From NCBI GenBank assembly GCA_032433765.1, contig JAVIAB010000102.1, positions 16,546,732-16,610,731 of the forward strand: a stretch of DNA of 64,000 bases. Direction: 5' to 3'. Positions 34,646-46,342 of the stretch are shown piece by piece. A program made the translations under genes and the position numbers. Below the pieces are notes generated by a model. That model was not told where the DNA came from. It searched no databases and saw only the letters and a program-made list of their open reading frames with translations. Positions within the stretch are counted from its first letter, which is position 1. Every line of letters starts with the position of its first letter. This DNA is from Megaustenia siamemsis. Lineage: Eukaryota > Mollusca > Gastropoda > Stylommatophora > Ariophantidae.

Positions 34646-35072
34646 ACTTCCGGTCAATATGGCGGATAGGCGACAAGGAGCAGCTGAGGCACTGTCTGAA
34701 AAGTGTTACTTGTTGCAGGTTCCTCATATTCCAAGACCGGCTTGCTGCTGGAGCTATTGAGTAGTGCTCTGTGCGCACCGTGAGGTGTGTGTTTCATCCA
34801 GATGGTGTTTCTATAATCAGATTTATTACGATGAATGATGATATCGTGTGACGAAGGATACTTCAGGTGCGTTCACTGTCTGTGCTGTAATACGCATTAT
34901 GTCTTTTGACGTGTCTCGTTTATGCTACGATGAGGACTGCAGCTGCCTCTCATTGTTTGGATATTCAATGAGATGTTGATTTTGATGATTCCAATGGCAC
35001 GGGTGGTTGAGCAATTATGGATTTCCAATCGTTTGCGGTGATACCGGGGCCTTAGAAAAAAAAAACCATAAC
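34646..35072 (+). repeat. DR1 dispersed repeat (copy 4), full length
   Basis: Begins 'acttccggtcaatatggcgg', contains 'ttacttgttgcaggttcctc', 'accggcttgctgctggagct', 'gtgctctgtgcgcaccgtga', 'atgaatgatgatatcgtgtg', 'tttgacgtgtctcgtttatg', and ends 'gataccggggccttag' followed by an A-run and 'accataacc'. The A-run may mark a 3' end made through RNA. Confidence 0.85.
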
Positions 35073-35137
35073 CTCAACTTAGCGTCCCATTTAGTATATG
35101 GCTGCCTGTGCCTCGTCCACCATGATTTGTAAGCTAA

Positions 35138-35186
35138 AAGATGACTTTCAGTAGGTTACTATGTCTCGTTACCTGTCCTAAGAATT
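35138..35186 (-). mobile_element. LINE-B-like scrap
   Basis: Minus strand reads FLGQVTRHSNLLKVI, similar to FWGHVKRHNSLLKVI in LINE-B at 14.3 kb. Only about 16 codons remain. Confidence 0.45.
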
Positions 35187-35210
35187 GTATTTCAGTTGTT
35201 CATCATCATG

Positions 35211-35545
35211 GGGTTGGAAATTATTTGCTGAACGTTGCACTCATCATAACTCGTCTGAAAGAATCTCTGTCTCAAGCCAGATTTCTCCTGAACGTTGCAC
35301 TCATCATAACTCGTCTGAAAGAATCTCTGTCTCAAGCCAGATTTCTCCTGAACGTTGCACTCATCATAACTCGTCTGAAAGAATCTCTGTCTCAAGCCAG
35401 ATTTCTCCTGAACGTTGCACTCATCATAACTCGTCTGAAAGAATCTCTGTATCAAGCCAGATTTCTCCTGAACGTTGACACTCATCATAACTCGTCTGAA
35501 AGAATATCTGTCTCAAGCCAGATTTCTCCTGAACGTTCCATTCAC
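35211..35545. repeat. 60-bp minisatellite, 5.5 copies
   Basis: Unit core 'ctcatcataactcgtctgaa' plus agaatctctgtctcaagcc and agatttctcctgaacgttgca. The first four copies are near identical; one later copy has an extra base. 60 bp is 20 codons so both strands stay open (minus: FQTSYDECNVQEKSGLRQR). The minus-strand frame joins LINE-G sequence at 35545. Confidence 0.95.
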
Positions 35546-35670
35546 CACAGTCCGTTTGAAAGAATCTGTCTCTAGGCAGATCTCCTACATTTTCTGTTGT
35601 CATGTTCAAAGTCACTTTGATGTCGTGAAAACACCGGCTTCTTGGTCTGCCCTGTCTTGGCTTCCTGGAA
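35540..35670 (-). mobile_element. LINE-G fragment, tail joining the 60-bp array
   Basis: Minus strand reads RKPRQGRPRSRCFHDIKVTL, NMTTENVGDLPRDRFFQTD and then passes into the repeat. GRPR..C..DIK...N plus L.RDR is a LINE tail pattern. The array lies at the position where the element's last codons should be. Confidence 0.6.
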
Positions 35671-36305
35671 CTATACTTCCTAGAACCATACCTTCCTAGA
35701 ACCATACCTTCCTAGAATCATACCTTCCTAGAACCATACCTTCCTTGAACCATACCTTCCTAGAATCATACCTTCCTAGAACCATACCTTCCTAGAACCA
35801 TACCTTCCTAGAACCATACCTTCCTAGAATCATACCTTCCTAGAACCATACCTTCCTTGAACCATACCTTCCTTGAACCATACCTTCCTAGAACCATACC
35901 TTCCTAGAATCATACCTTCCTAGAACCATACCTTCCTTGAACCATACCTTCCTTGAACCATACCTTCCTAGAACCATACCTTCCTTGAACCATACCTTCC
36001 TTGAACCATACCTTCCTAGAACCATACCTTCCTAGAACCATACCTTCCTAGAACCATACCTTCCTAGAACCATACTTTCCTAGAACCATACCTTCCTAGA
36101 ACCATACTTTCCTAGAACCATACCTTCCTAGAACCATACCTTCCTAGAACCATACTTTCCTAGAACCATACCTTCCTAGAACCATACCTTCCTAGAACCA
36201 TACCTTCCTAGAACCATACTTTCCTACAACCATACCTTCCTAGAACCATGCCTTCCTAGATCCATACCTTCCTTGAACCATGCCTTCCTTGAATAATGCC
36301 TTCTT
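35668..36305. repeat. 16-bp minisatellite, about 39 copies
   Basis: Unit 'accataccttcctaga' with ttga, tcata and tttcc variants. Repeated trios such as tagaatcat, tagaaccat, ttgaaccat recur along the left half and indicate multi-unit duplications. No long frame. Confidence 0.96.
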
Positions 36306-36349
36306 TGTAATAGTTTATATTCTTTCCGCAGACATACCCCTTATTAGAA

Positions 36350-37092
36350 ATGTCAAATTCACTATTAAGTATAAACAAAATGTTAAACTCACTAACTCAC
36401 TCTATACAAAATAAATGTCAAACTCACTACACAAAACATTAATCTCACTAACTCAGACTAAACAAACCACCACCTCACTATCTCAGTCTACACAAACCAC
36501 CAACCTCACTAACTCAGTCTACACAGACCACCAACCTCACTAACTCAGTCTATACAAACCACCAACCTCACTAACTCAGTCTATACAAACCACCAACCTC
36601 ACTGACTCAGTCTACACAAACCACCAACCTCACTAACTCAGTCTACACAAACCACCAACCTCACTAACTCAGTCTACACAAACCACCAACCTCACTAACT
36701 CAGTCTACACAAACCACCAACCTCACTAACTCAGTCTACACAACCACCAACCTCACTAACTCAGTCTACACAAACCACCAACCTCACTAACTCAGTCTAC
36801 ACAAACCACCAACCTCACTAACTCAGTCTACACAAACCACCAACCTCACTAACTCAGTCTACACAAACCACCAACCTCACTAACTCAATCTACACAAACC
36901 ACCAACCTCACTAACTCAGTCTACACAAACCACCAACCTCACTAACTCAGTCTACACAAACCACCAACCTCACTAACTCAGTCTACACAAACCACCAACC
37001 TCACTAACTCAGTCTACACAAACCACCAACCTCACTAACTCAGTCTACACAAACCACCAACCTCACTAACTCAGTCTACACAAACCACAGAA
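36350..37092. repeat. 31-bp minisatellite, about 22 copies
   Basis: Unit core 'ccaccaacctcactaactca' plus gtctacacaaa. Units from about 36640 to 37085 are nearly identical except one missing base at about 36742. The left 100 bp is degenerate. Confidence 0.96.
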
Positions 37093-37477
37093 CTAACGAG
37101 TCGATCTATACCAATAAATCAAATCCAGTCTCTCCAAATTGCTGAAGTCACAAACTAGCTTTACACAAAATATCGCTCCATCAAACTCAACGCTCACTCC
37201 TTCTTCTATTCGCACAATTCATGTGAAACAAGTTGCAGGCAGAACAGGAGCTTGGCGCGAGAATCGCATGACCCTGTTATTATAAAGCAATTATTTAATA
37301 AAAGTTGCAAGTTGAGCGTCACTAACCGGATATAACACTGGCACCATCTAATAACCGAACCGATACGTCAAGACAATTCCATCTATTAATAGTGCTGACC
37401 TGACTACAGACTGTTAATACTGCCTGTTTCTCGGGCGAATGACAGAGACACAAGAGAGAGAGAGAGAGAGAGAGAGG

Positions 37478-37513
<36 letters not shown>

Positions 37514-37779
37514 GGGAGAAAGAGAGGGAGGGACGGACGGAAGGAGGTACAGAATCCATTATGTAGACTTCTGAAAGTGTTTCCTTCATGAGATTAGTAC
37601 GTGGCATCTGAGCAACGGATTGGACAGCCTGACTTATATCATTATATCAGTCTGTATCTTTATAGAGTTCACATTATCGTGTCCTTGTACATAAACCCAC
37701 CATTATAAGTCTCAGATAGTGCCAGCACACGAGACTCTGTATCAGTCAGACAGGAAATTCTCCAAACAGTACACACGAT
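37093..37779. other. Spacer with a (GA)n tract
   Basis: Mostly single copy. A purine tract (AG/GGA) spans about 37450-37535. The 67-codon minus frame across it is low complexity. Nothing else recognised. Confidence 0.5.
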
Positions 37780-38208
<429 letters not shown>

Positions 38209-38284
38209 CCTTTCGAGCCGTAGCCGGCCATAGGGCATAGACTTCGATACTTTTTCTCTTATCTAAATTTTTATTCTAGCAGTT

Positions 38285-38520
38285 TTCAATCCTTGTAAAG
38301 ATCTTTTATCAAATCTCGCCATTTGTCTCAGATCTGTGCAAGCAACTCTATCAGATTGAGGGAGCCGATTCCTGTTGCCTTTGCCTCACTGGATAATGTT
38401 CTTCTCAGTGTCTCTCTGGGTCTACCTCTTTTCCCCCTACCTGTTGTTTCCCACATGAGGGCTTGCTTTGTTATTCGGTTGTTATCTCTCCTCACAGGAT
38501 CTAGATTAGCGGAAATAGTT
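38285..38520 (-). mobile_element. LINE-D fragment, C-terminal tail
   Basis: Minus strand reads RRDNNRITKQALMWETTG-like sequence, then GRGKRGRPRETLRRTLSSEA, KATGIGS and WRDLIKDLY. ITKQAL.W, GKRGRPR.T.RR and the final DKWR.L are a textbook LINE ORF2 C terminus. Carries stops and is truncated at both ends. Confidence 0.75.
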
Positions 38521-38674
38521 CATTATGTACCTGTATCGAGTTGAATAACATCATTTTAATTATATCTCTTATCTGCACACTTCGCTGCGACTGCATTGAG
38601 CATGCGGGTTTTATTCTCTAACCTACATACGTTACCAATGATAAACGTAGCGCTTATGTTATGAACGATAGTTG

Positions 38675-39705
38675 TATGTCCAACAACATTTCTCTGTTTT
38701 ATGTCAAACAACATTTCTCTGTTTTATGTCGTACAACATTTCTCTGTTTTATGTCGTACAACATTTCTCTGTTTTATGTCGTACAACATTTCTCTGTTTT
38801 ATGTCGTACAACATTTCTCTGTTTTATGTCGAACAACATTTCTCTGTTTTATGTCGTACAACATTTCTCTGTTTTATGTCGTACAACATTTCTCTGTTGT
38901 ATGTCGTACAACATTTCTCTGTTTTATGTAGTACAACATTTCTCTGTTTTATGTCGAACAACATTTCTCTGTTGTATGTCGTACAACATTTCTCTGTTGT
39001 ATGTCGTACAACATTTCTCTGTTGTATGTCGAACAACATTTCTCTGTTGTATGTCGTACAACATTTCTCTGTTGTATGTCGTACAACATTTCTCTGTTGT
39101 ATGTCGTACAACATTTCTCTGTTTTATGTCGTACAACATTTCTCTGTTTTATGTCGTACAACATTTCTCTGTTGTATGTCGTACAACATTTCTCTGTTTT
39201 ATGTAGTACAACATTTCTCTGTTTTATGTCGAACAACATTTCTCTGTTGTATGTCGTACAACATTTCTCTGTTGTATGTCGTACAACATTTCTCTGTTGT
39301 ATGTCGAACAACATTTCTCTGTTGTATGTCGTACAACATTTCTCTGTTGTATGTCGTACAACATTTCTCTGTTGTATGTCGTACAACATTTCTCTGTTTT
39401 ATGTCGTACAACATTTCTCTGTTGTATGTCATACAACATTTCTCTGTTTTATGTCGTACAACATTTCTCTGTTTTATGTCGTACAACATTTCTCTGTTTT
39501 ATGTCGAACAACATTTCTCTGTTTTATGTCGTACAACATTTCTCTGTTTTATGTCCAACAACATTTCTCTGTTTTATGTAGTACAACATTTCTCTGTTTT
39601 ATGTCCAACAACATTTCTCTGTATTATGTCCAACAACATTTCTCTGTTTTATGTCGTACAACATTTCTCTGTTTTATGTCGTACAACATTTCTCTGTTTT
39701 ATTTA
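38675..39705. repeat. 25-bp minisatellite, about 41 copies
   Basis: Unit 'atgtcgtacaacatttctct' plus gtttt or gttgt. No stop on the + strand in any phase, so frames up to 351 codons cycle through MSYNISLFYVVQHFSVLCRTT. Minus frames stay open only where gttgt units remove the TAA. An 11-unit block is duplicated. Confidence 0.97.
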
Positions 39706-39873
39706 CAATTTAACGAGTGTAATTTAATCACTAAAAACCCACATAAAATAATCTTGTTCATATTAAAAGTGATAATGTCTCTTCAGGCGTGACGTTGGGT
39801 AATGCAATATACAAAATGGGATCGATATAAGCCATGTTATTTCTAGATGAGGAGGCCAGTGCTATAGCCTGTA

Positions 39874-40130
39874 AAGTAAAAAAAAAAAAAAAGTAAAATT
39901 CCCCCGTCACGCCAAGTGACGTATAGGGAATATGGTGTTAGTGACTATAATGTTTACAGACCTTCGGCACATGATTTTTGGGGTAATGTGGTCGGTATTA
40001 CGCCCGTTCGCTTTACTTTCCTAGAAAAAAATCCGGTATCCAATAAGGCTGGGTGAACCTGGAAGCCGTTGATCAGAATAAAACCCGAACTCTTGTCCTT
40101 TGTAGTCCAGTTCACTAACCACTGAGCTTC
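39874..40130 (-). mobile_element. SINE-A (copy 4), head truncated
   Basis: In the minus orientation it keeps 'gctcagtggttagtgaactg', a mutated B-box area ('gggttttattctgatcaacg'), and the full body (cgtaataccgaccacatta, 'tatacgtcacttggcgtgac') with a tail facing an A-run at 39875-39893. The first about 11 bp of the head are missing. A 6-bp cctgta flanks both sides, weak as a target-site duplication. Confidence 0.85.
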
Positions 40131-40136
40131 CCTGTA

Positions 40137-40373
40137 GATTCCCCAGCTCAGTGAACCATTTCTTATTTCAGTTGAACAGAGTCAAGGTGTGTTTGAACTC
40201 ACGCCTCATGTTGTCGTTAAGTCTGTGTGTTAGTTGCGCTCTCTCGGTGACAGTAGCGACAGCAACAGCTATAAGTTGCAACAGAATAATTCCAATTAAA
40301 TAAACAAAATAGTTCTGATAAAACTAATAACATAATAGCGATGAAAGAAACAAAATAGTGATGGTAACATCAA
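40137..40373. other. AT-rich spacer
   Basis: Short stretch before the 24-bp array. No feature recognised. Confidence 0.4.
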
Positions 40374-40690
40374 CTAAATAATTCTGATAGATTCAAGAAA
40401 AATAATTCTGATAGATTCAACAAAAATAATTCTGATAGATTCAACAAAAATAATTCTGATAGATTCAACAAAAATAATTCTGATAGATTCAACAAAAATA
40501 ATTCTGATAGATTCAACAAAAATAATTCTGATAGATTCAACAAAAATAATTCTGATAGATTCAACAAAAATAATTATGATAGATTCAACAAAATAATTCT
40601 GATAGATTCAACAAAAATAATTATGTTAGATTCAACAAAATAATTCTGATAGATTCAACAAAAATAATTCCGACAAAATCAACAAATAAT
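40374..40690. repeat. 24-bp minisatellite, about 13 copies (left arm of inverted pair)
   Basis: Unit core 'aattctgatagattcaacaa' plus aaat. 24 bp equals 8 codons (minus frame LNLSELFL). The reverse-complement array is at 42560-42768. The sequence just to the right, through about 40750, is also inverted there. Confidence 0.95.
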
Positions 40691-41205
40691 TTCGATAATA
40701 TTAATAAAATAAGTATGAAAAAGCCAACAATATAACTCTGATAAAATCAACAACAAAATAATTATGATGAAAGCAACAACATAATAATTATGAGAAAAGC
40801 AACACAATAATTATGATAATTTCAACAATTGAATTCTGATAGAATTAACAAGAGAATAATTCTGATAAAATCAACAACAAAATAATTATGATAAATCAAC
40901 AACAAAATAATTCTGATAAAATCAACAACAAAATAATTATGATAAAATCAACAACAAAATAATTATGATAAAATCAACAAGATAATGATTCTGATAAAAT
41001 CAACAACAAAATAATTATGATATAATCAACAAGAGCATAATTCTGATAAAATTAACATCAAAATAATTCCAACAAAATAATTCTGATAAAATTAACATCA
41101 AAATAATTCCAACAAAATAATTCTGATAAAATTAACATCAAAATAATTCCAACAAAATAATTCTGATAAAATTAACATCAAAATAATTCCAACAAAATAA
41201 TTCTG
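40691..41205. repeat. Degenerate about 26-bp and 40-bp AT-rich repeats
   Basis: Copies of 'ataattatgataaaatcaac' (about 26 bp, variable) give way at about 41040 to four near-perfect 40-bp units built on 'ttctgataaaattaacatca'. The motif family is related to the 24-bp array to the left. Confidence 0.85.
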
Positions 41206-41724
41206 CTCAAACCACACACACATATTTCCGAAGTTAAAATGTCTTTTGTATTGGAGTTATGCACTCTTAAATGCCAGGGGATCACATTTCTTTTTTGTTG
41301 CCCTTTAGTGGAAAGTGCTCTTTGTGGTTTTTGTAGTTTAGATACACAAACACTGGGAGTCATTTGTTTTCGAAATCTCCTCTTCTGAAATAATCTTGTC
41401 ATAACTATTGAGCTGTGCATGCCGGGACTTCAGGCAGCTTAATTCATGGACGTTGTAGATTCAATGTTAAGGTTATACATACTATATATAGTTGTCAACA
41501 CAGGCCAAGTGTGTTGAATACACAGGGGAAAGGTCGTAGAGAACTGTTTTCTAATCAGATGCAATGCTAACGGGAAAATCAATGCAATTGCTTCTATATG
41601 TGCACAATACACATGTTTCTGGATGTGTGGACCGAGATTGGCTACGTAAAGATATCACAGACATACGGATTGTCGTTGATTGGCTGTACCTTGTTAAAGA
41701 TAGTACGTTACAAATTGGTTGCAT
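41206..41724. other. Spacer
   Basis: About 520 bp of non-tandem sequence. Short frames at 41178-41420 (minus) and 41564-41806 (plus) have no recognisable domain; the second runs into an array. Confidence 0.45.
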
Positions 41725-41727
41725 AAA

Positions 41728-42260
41728 TATATCACAGCGATACGAAATATATTACAGCGATACGAAATATATCACAGCGATACGAAATATATCACAGCGA
41801 TACTAAATATATCACAGCGATATGAAATATATCACAGCGATACGAAATATATCACAGGAATACGAAATATATCACAGCAATACTAAATATATCACAGCGA
41901 TATGAAATATATCACAGCGATACGAAATATATCACAGCAATACGAAATATATCACAGCGATATGAAATATATCACAGCGATATGAAATATATCACATCGA
42001 TATGAATTATATAACAGCGATATGAAATATATCACAGCGATATGAAATATATCACAGCGATATGAAATATATCACAGCGATATGAAATATATCACAGCGA
42101 TATGAAATATATCACAGCAATACGAAATATATCACATCGATATGAATTATATAACAGCGATATGAAATATATCACAGCGATATGAAATATATCACAGCGA
42201 TATGAAATATATCACAGCGATATGAAATATATCACTGCGATATGAAATATATCACAGTGA
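41728..42260. repeat. 20-bp minisatellite, about 26 copies
   Basis: Unit 'gatatgaaatatatcacagc' with gatacg variants on the left. One block including catcgatatgaattatataac occurs twice (about 41996 and 42135), indicating a multi-unit duplication. Confidence 0.96.
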
Positions 42261-42265
42261 TGGAA

Positions 42266-42492
42266 TATCGGTCAATATGGCGAATAGGCGGCAAGAACCG
42301 CTGAGACTCAGCCTGAAAAGTGTTCCTTGTTGCAGTTCCCTCATATTCCCAGTTCAGCTTGCTGCCGGAGCTACTGAGTTAGTGCTCTGTGCATACCGTG
42401 AGCTGTGGTTTTCATCCGGATCGTGTACGATATTACGATTGCTTACGATGAATGATGATATCGTATGACGAAGGACAGTTCAGCTGCGGTTT
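42266..42492 (+). repeat. DR1 dispersed repeat (copy 5), 3' truncated
   Basis: Contains 'gtcaatatggcgaataggcg', 'gttccttgttgcagttccct', 'gcttgctgccggagctactg', 'gtgctctgtgcataccgtga', 'acgatgaatgatgatatcgt' and breaks off after 'gttcagctgcg'. The break is the outer edge of the inverted duplication. Confidence 0.85.
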
Positions 42493-42498
42493 TTATCC

Positions 42499-42768
42499 CA
42501 GATTTTATCAGAGTTATATTGTTGGCTTTTTCAGACTTATTTTATTAATATTATCGAAATTATTTGTTGATTTTGTCGGAATTATTTTTGTTGAATCTAT
42601 CAGAATTATTTTTGTTGAATCTATCAGAATTATTTTTGTTGAATCTATCAGAATTATTTTTCTTGAATCTATTAGAATTATTTTTGTTGAATCTATCAGA
42701 ATTATTTTTGTTGAATCTATCAGAACTATTTTTGTTGAATCTATCATAATTATTTTTGTAGCAAGCAC
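42499..42768. repeat. Inverted right arm: 24-bp array and flank
   Basis: The reverse complement of 42499-42768 reproduces the 40.56-40.75 kb sequence: the 24-bp units, then 'ttccgacaaaatcaacaaat', 'aatttcgataatattaataa', 'aaagccaacaatataactct' in the same order with about one visible mismatch. The duplicated copy is joined directly to truncated DR1. Confidence 0.92.
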
Positions 42769-42855
42769 ATAATTGGCATGCGAAATGTCACAAAGCGGTA
42801 GAACAAGCTGTTAATAAATGTGCGAAATGTCACTAAAGTGTTCCTCTAAGGTGCT

Positions 42856-43735
42856 ATGGACATGAAATATCACACAGTGGTTCCACAAAGATATCATAGA
42901 CATATGAAATGTCACACAGTGGTTCCACAAAGATATCATAGACATATGAAATGTCACACAGTGGTTCCACAAAGATATCATAGACATATGAAATGTCACA
43001 CAGTGGTTCCACAAAGATACCATAGACATATGAAATACCACACAGTGGTTCCACAAAGATACCATAGACATATGAAATGTCTCACAGTGGTTCCACAAAG
43101 ATATCATAGACATATGAAATGTCACACAGTGGTTCCACAAAGATATCATAGACATATGAAATATCACACAGTGTTCCACAAAGATATTATAGACATATGA
43201 GATATCACACAGTGGTTCCACAAAGATATTATAGACATATGAAATATCACACAGTGGTTCCACAAAGATATCATAGACATATAAAATATCACACAGTGGT
43301 TCCACAAAGATATCATAGACATATAAAATATGACACAGTGGTTCCACAAAGATATCATAGACATATAAAATGTCACACAGTGGTTCCACAAAGATATCAT
43401 AGACATATGAAATATCACACAGTGGTTCCACAAAGATATCATAGACATATAAAATATCACACAGTGGTTCCACAAAGATATCATAGACATATAAAATATG
43501 ACACAGTGGTTCCACAAAGATATCATAGACATATAAAATGTCACACAGTGGTTCCACAAAGATATCATAGACATATGAAATATCACACAGTGGTTCCACA
43601 AAGATATCATAGACATATAAAATATCACACAGTGGTTCCACAAAGATATCATAGACATATGAAATATCACACAGTGGTTCCATAAGATACCACATTCAGA
43701 TGAAATGTCACACAATCATTGAACAATGATGTAAT
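42856..43735. repeat. 42-bp minisatellite, about 20 copies
   Basis: Unit core 'cacacagtggttccacaaag' plus atatcatagacatatgaaat. 42 bp equals 14 codons, so frames are open on both strands (294 codons on minus, ISLWNHCVIFHMSM repeats). A four-unit block (168 bp) with 'atgacacagtgg' repeats at 43332 and 43500. One copy has lost a base at about 43172. Confidence 0.97.
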
Positions 43736-43739
43736 GACA

Positions 43740-43977
43740 AATAGTCCCATCACGACAAGTGACGTATAGGGAATATGGTGTTAGTGACCATAACTTTTAC
43801 AGACCTTCGGCATATGATTTCTGGGGTAATGTGGTCGGTATTACGCCCGTGCAGCTTTACTTTCCCTAAAAAAAATCAGATACTCATTTAGGCTGGGTGA
43901 ACCTCGAAGCCGTCGATCAGGATCGAATCCGATCTCTTGTTGTATGTAGCCCAGTCCACCAACCTATGACTGCTCCC
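43740..43977 (-). mobile_element. SINE-A (copy 5), inside the 42-bp array
   Basis: Minus orientation retains a diverged head ('gggagcagtcataggttggt'), B box 'ggattcgatcctgatcgacg', and the body ('cgtaataccgaccacattac', 'aaggtctgtaaaag', 'tatacgtcacttgtcgtgat'). Sequence on its right ('aatgatatcatagacagact') is again a diverged 42-bp unit, so the SINE interrupted the array. Confidence 0.85.
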
Positions 43978-44548
43978 TAATGATATCATAGACAGACTAA
44001 ATGCCATCTGGTTGTTGCACAATCACATGATAGATGTTATGAGGTTGTCACAATGACATGATAGATGTTATGAGGTTGTCGCAATGACATGATAGATGTT
44101 ATGAGGTTGTCACAATGACATGATAGATGTTATGAGGTTGTCACAATGACATGATAGATGTTATGAGGTTGTCGCAATGACATGATAGATGTTATGAGGT
44201 TGTCACAATGACATGATAGATGTTATGAGGTTGTCACAATGACATGATAGATGTTATGAGGTTGTCACAATGACATGATAGATGTTATGAGGTTGTCACA
44301 ATGACATGATAGATGTTATGAGGTTGTCACAATGACATGATAGATGTTATGATGTTGTCACAATGACATGATAGATGTTATGATGTTGTCACAATGACAT
44401 GATATATGTTATGATGTTGTCACAATGGCATGATAGATGTTATGATGTTGTCACAATGGCATGATAGATGTTATGATGTTGTCACAATGGCATGATAGAT
44501 GTTATGATGTTGTCACAATGACATGATAGATGTTATGAGGTTGTCATA
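43978..44548. repeat. 31-bp minisatellite, about 17 copies
   Basis: Unit core 'gttgtcacaatgacatgata' plus gatgttatgag. Left units have gagg, then a block of gatg units with 'aatggcatg' (three or four in a row), then gagg again. The first 30 bp are a 42-bp-array relic. Confidence 0.95.
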
Positions 44549-44689
44549 ATCACATGACAACACAACGATAACGCCAAACAGTGCACACAATATTTCCCAC
44601 AAAGTAGAGTGCACACACAGTCAGTGTGTGTAATATTGTCGTAAAATATACAAGCTTGTCTAAAACATCTCCTATGTGAGGGGAGAAAA

Positions 44690-44890
44690 CTATAGATCCT
44701 CTGTTACCTGCCTTGCATGTCGAAAGAGGCGGCTAAGGAGGTTTGAAATCATCCACTGTGCAGTCGAGTAGGGCTTGCACGAAGCGACCTTATCAACGAA
44801 ACTTACTGACGCATTTTGGAAAAGGCTGTGACAAGTTGTGGTGCGGATATGGGGGATTCCTGACTGCAATGAAACTGGTTCCATAAATAG
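44690..44890 (-). repeat. DR2 dispersed repeat (copy 1)
   Basis: Minus strand 'tttcattgcagtcaggaatc', 'cccatatccgc', 'cagtaagtttcgttgataag' and 'cctactcgactgcacag' parallel the + strand at 46955-47140. It continues into 'cctccttagccgcc' and 'catgcaaggcaggtaac', resembling motifs at 8.5 and 12.1 kb. Class unknown. The minus-strand 64-codon frame is a shadow. Confidence 0.6.
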
Positions 44891-45340
44891 AATAGAATAG
44901 AATAATAAAAAATAAGCTGCACAAAAAGTACTACTTTCCCTCTATAATAATATTCATTCCTCCTGTGAATTGATTCGTAGATTGTCACCACGGAAGTTCC
45001 CCTCTATAATAATATTCATCTATTATTATTTGTCTCCAAAAAGTACAACTTTGATATTACACAAATGTGCACATATCTTTAAAAACAACTATGGTTATGG
45101 TTATAACATAACTTATGGTTATGGAAGGCTCATCCGAATTAATAACTCATCTCCCAAACAAAAAGAAGGTAGCTATAGTCCCCATCATAGCAGTCTCAGC
45201 ACATGTCAAAAGAAATAAGGCGAAACCACACAGAAAGTGAACACAGCCATCTGTTCTCCGTCACATGACGTCATCATGCTTTAAAAACACTTACAGTAAT
45301 CTTGCCGACTGAATAAACACTCGGAGATTTATATTTACAT
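44891..45340. other. AT-rich spacer
   Basis: Contains a duplicated 'ccctctataataatattcat' (about 44939 and 45000) but no gene or element I can name. Confidence 0.45.
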
Positions 45341-45733
45341 TCATCATCATTATGTGCCATACCGGTTGGCGTAGGCGATCATGTCCTTTCACAATCTTCT
45401 ATCTACAGTTCATAGTATCAATTCTGTTGTTGATTGTTTTCCATGCCATGACACCAAGCAGTCCAGTATTTTCTCTCTTTGTCGTCCACGATCGCTCTTT
45501 CATTTTATTTTCTCAGTTGTAAATTCCAACTTTCTCTTCTCATGATGTGCCAAAAAATGTTGATTGTTTCTTTCTGATGTTTTTTAGGAGTTTCCTTTTT
45601 GTGTTGGCATCTTTGAGAATTTCCTCATTTGTTTTTTTAGCTGTCCAAGGAACTTTCAACATTCTTCTGAGAAATCCCATCTCTGTGGCCTCTAATCGTC
45701 TTTTCATTTGTTTGTTTACTGTCCATGATATTT
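45341..45733 (-). mobile_element. LINE-A fragment (copy 3)
   Basis: Reverse-strand copy of the region at 3151-3570: conserved pieces translate as KRRLEATEMGFLRRML, VPWTAKKTNEEILK and ANTKRKLLKNIRKKQS, and the terminus is the reverse of 'ggcacataatgatgatga'. Truncated 5' at nearly the same place as copy 1. Frameshifts in the GH and RGRQ region. Confidence 0.82.
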
Positions 45734-46342
45734 ACATTGGGTGGGTAAAAACATAAACAAGAAAACAATAAACACAACACAGTAAAAGAAACCTGCCTGC
45801 TAAGTCCTTACTGAATTTAACATTTTTATTTTTCAATTTTAAAAGGTTTTTTTTAGTTTAACTTCACTTGTCGACTCTGCTACAAATTAATTGGGGTTTT
45901 TTTTTTTTGGGTGTATTGTAGCTTGTTGTTGCTGTCATTATAACAATGGGCAGGCGCAGAGAAATTTGCGTGGCTCATTGTTTATTTTTAATTATGTATG
46001 ATTGTAGTGTTGTTGCGATTTCTGGTGTTTGTCTGAAGACAGCAGTGTTGATGGGAGATCACTCAAAACGAGATTAGTCACAAGCTGTTGTCGTGTGGAG
46101 TTGTTCCAGCCTGGAGGACAGCCAATGTTTGGAGGCGAACTGCTCGTGCGTCAACACAATCGGGTGCAAGAACAATAAGACAAACTCATGCAAGTACACA
46201 CGTGTAAACAAGTGCAAACACAAGCGCAGTCAGTGTAAACAAATACACGCACAATACGTCAATACAAACACACACTTGTATTTAAATCAAGAAAGTACGA
46301 GTATTAAGGTTTTAAGGCTTTCGTCACCTTTGAAAATTACAT
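45734..46342. other. Spacer with a small cysteine-rich frame
   Basis: T-rich, then single copy. A frame from 46093 reads with many Cys codons (CSSLEDSQCLEANCSCVNT) before entering the 48-bp array at 46343. No signal peptide is visible. It may be an exon fragment or chance; unassigned. Confidence 0.35.

Noticed and set aside
38675..39705. CRISPR array
   Set aside because: Units are contiguous with no unique spacers, vary by point mutation, and no cas genes exist; the genome is eukaryotic by its retroelements. The same applies to all other arrays, including 58308-59945 where spacers are just length variants.
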